Source of the DNA: an uncultured Gammaproteobacteria bacterium
GTDB taxonomy: Bacteria; Pseudomonadota; Gammaproteobacteria; Nitrosococcales; Methylophagaceae
Length of the DNA stretch: 6,172 nucleotides
Assembly (NCBI GenBank): GCA_913058195.1
Contig: CAJXPP010000135.1
Coordinates: 1-6,172, forward strand
Direction of reading: 5' to 3'
Within the stretch, counting starts at the first letter, position 1. Every line of letters starts with the position of its first letter. Below, one piece after another: positions 5,812-6,172 of this stretch. The translations under genes and the position numbers were made by a program. Under the pieces are notes generated by a model, which saw only the letters and a program-made list of their open reading frames with translations, did no database searches and was not told the DNA's origin.

Positions 5812-6172
5812 ATGCCAGTTATCGACCGCGTACTTGTAGGTGAATCCTTAGTCATTGAAGATGGTGACTTAGACAACGTATCTCACATCGACTTACTAAT
5901 GGGCCCACGTGGCTCAGCAGCAGAAGATGCTTTCTGCCGCACAATGACAGACCAAAAAGCTGGTGTTAACGGCTTACTAGCTGTAGTTGCACCTAACCTT
6001 ATGGTTAAGCCTGCGACAGTTATGTTCAACAAAGTAACTATCAAAAACATGAAACAAGCCGTTCAAATGTTCGGCCCAGCACAACGTGGCGTAGCTATGG
6101 CTGTTGCTGAATGTGTTGAAGATGGCACAATCCCAATGGCTGAAGCTGATGATTGTTTCATCTGTGTTGGTG
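5812..6172 (+). CDS. fae: Formaldehyde-activating enzyme, Fae (3' end missing)
   Basis: Cytoplasmic enzyme that condenses formaldehyde with tetrahydromethanopterin to N5,N10-methylene-H4MPT, the entry step of the H4MPT oxidation pathway and a main defence against formaldehyde. The first 120 residues are visible; the family has about 170, so roughly 50 are off the contig. Conserved blocks are VGESLV (9-14), SHIDL (24-28) whose H25 corresponds to the proposed catalytic histidine (His17 in the M. extorquens numbering I recall), GPRGS (31-35), LLAVVAPNL (55-63), KPATVMFNKVTI (66-77) and QAVQMFGPAQRGVAMAV (82-98). The sequence follows canonical Fae closely, not the more divergent paralogues or Fae-Hps fusions, although a C-terminal fusion cannot be excluded from a truncated gene. 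A strong RBS and a separate leader suggest its own transcript, distinct from the orf5-orf7 pair upstream. Confidence 0.97.
   Translation, partial: MPVIDRVLVGESLVIEDGDLDNVSHIDLLMGPRGSAAEDAFCRTMTDQKAGVNGLLAVVAPNLMVKPATVMFNKVTIKNMKQAVQMFGPAQRGVAMAVAECVEDGTIPMAEADDCFICVG

Overview
The window is a contig end from a gammaproteobacterial methylotroph, most likely a methanotroph of the Methylococcales. Two observations support this. The first two genes, a Slt70-type lytic transglycosylase and an HD-domain CCA-adding enzyme, are of the kind found in Gammaproteobacteria. The next four genes belong to the tetrahydromethanopterin (H4MPT) formaldehyde oxidation pathway, which among Proteobacteria marks methylotrophs. 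The DNA is AT-leaning by eye. Genus cannot be fixed from the sequence alone, and Methylophaga-like organisms remain possible.

Layout, all genes on the + strand: 1-50 is not genomic but an Illumina Nextera i7 adapter left on the contig end. 51-1615 is the 3' part of slt. 1625-2845 is cca, 9 nt behind slt. A 50-nt gap with a perfect TATAAT box precedes mch (2896-3867). A 62-nt gap holding a strong GC-rich hairpin separates mch from a RimK-like ATP-grasp ligase, the Orf5 type (3930-4856). This overlaps by 11 nt a CitG-like protein, the Orf7 type (4846-5688). A 123-nt gap with a hairpin and T-tract leads into fae (5812-6172), which runs off the contig.

How the genes fit together: Fae condenses formaldehyde with H4MPT to methylene-H4MPT. 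A methylene-H4MPT dehydrogenase, not in this window, makes methenyl-H4MPT. Mch hydrolyses that to formyl-H4MPT, which the formyltransferase/hydrolase complex (also outside) turns into formate. Orf5 and Orf7 homologues travel with these genes in methylotrophs and are thought to help make the cofactors H4MPT or methylofuran, but their reactions are not settled. slt and cca are housekeeping neighbours (cell-wall turnover and tRNA 3'-end maturation).

No mobile element, CRISPR array, tRNA or rRNA was seen. The open biology lies in the reactions of Orf5 and Orf7, the mch-orf5 hairpin, and the fae leader, where a terminator-like structure sits so close to the start codon that little room is left for a promoter behind it.
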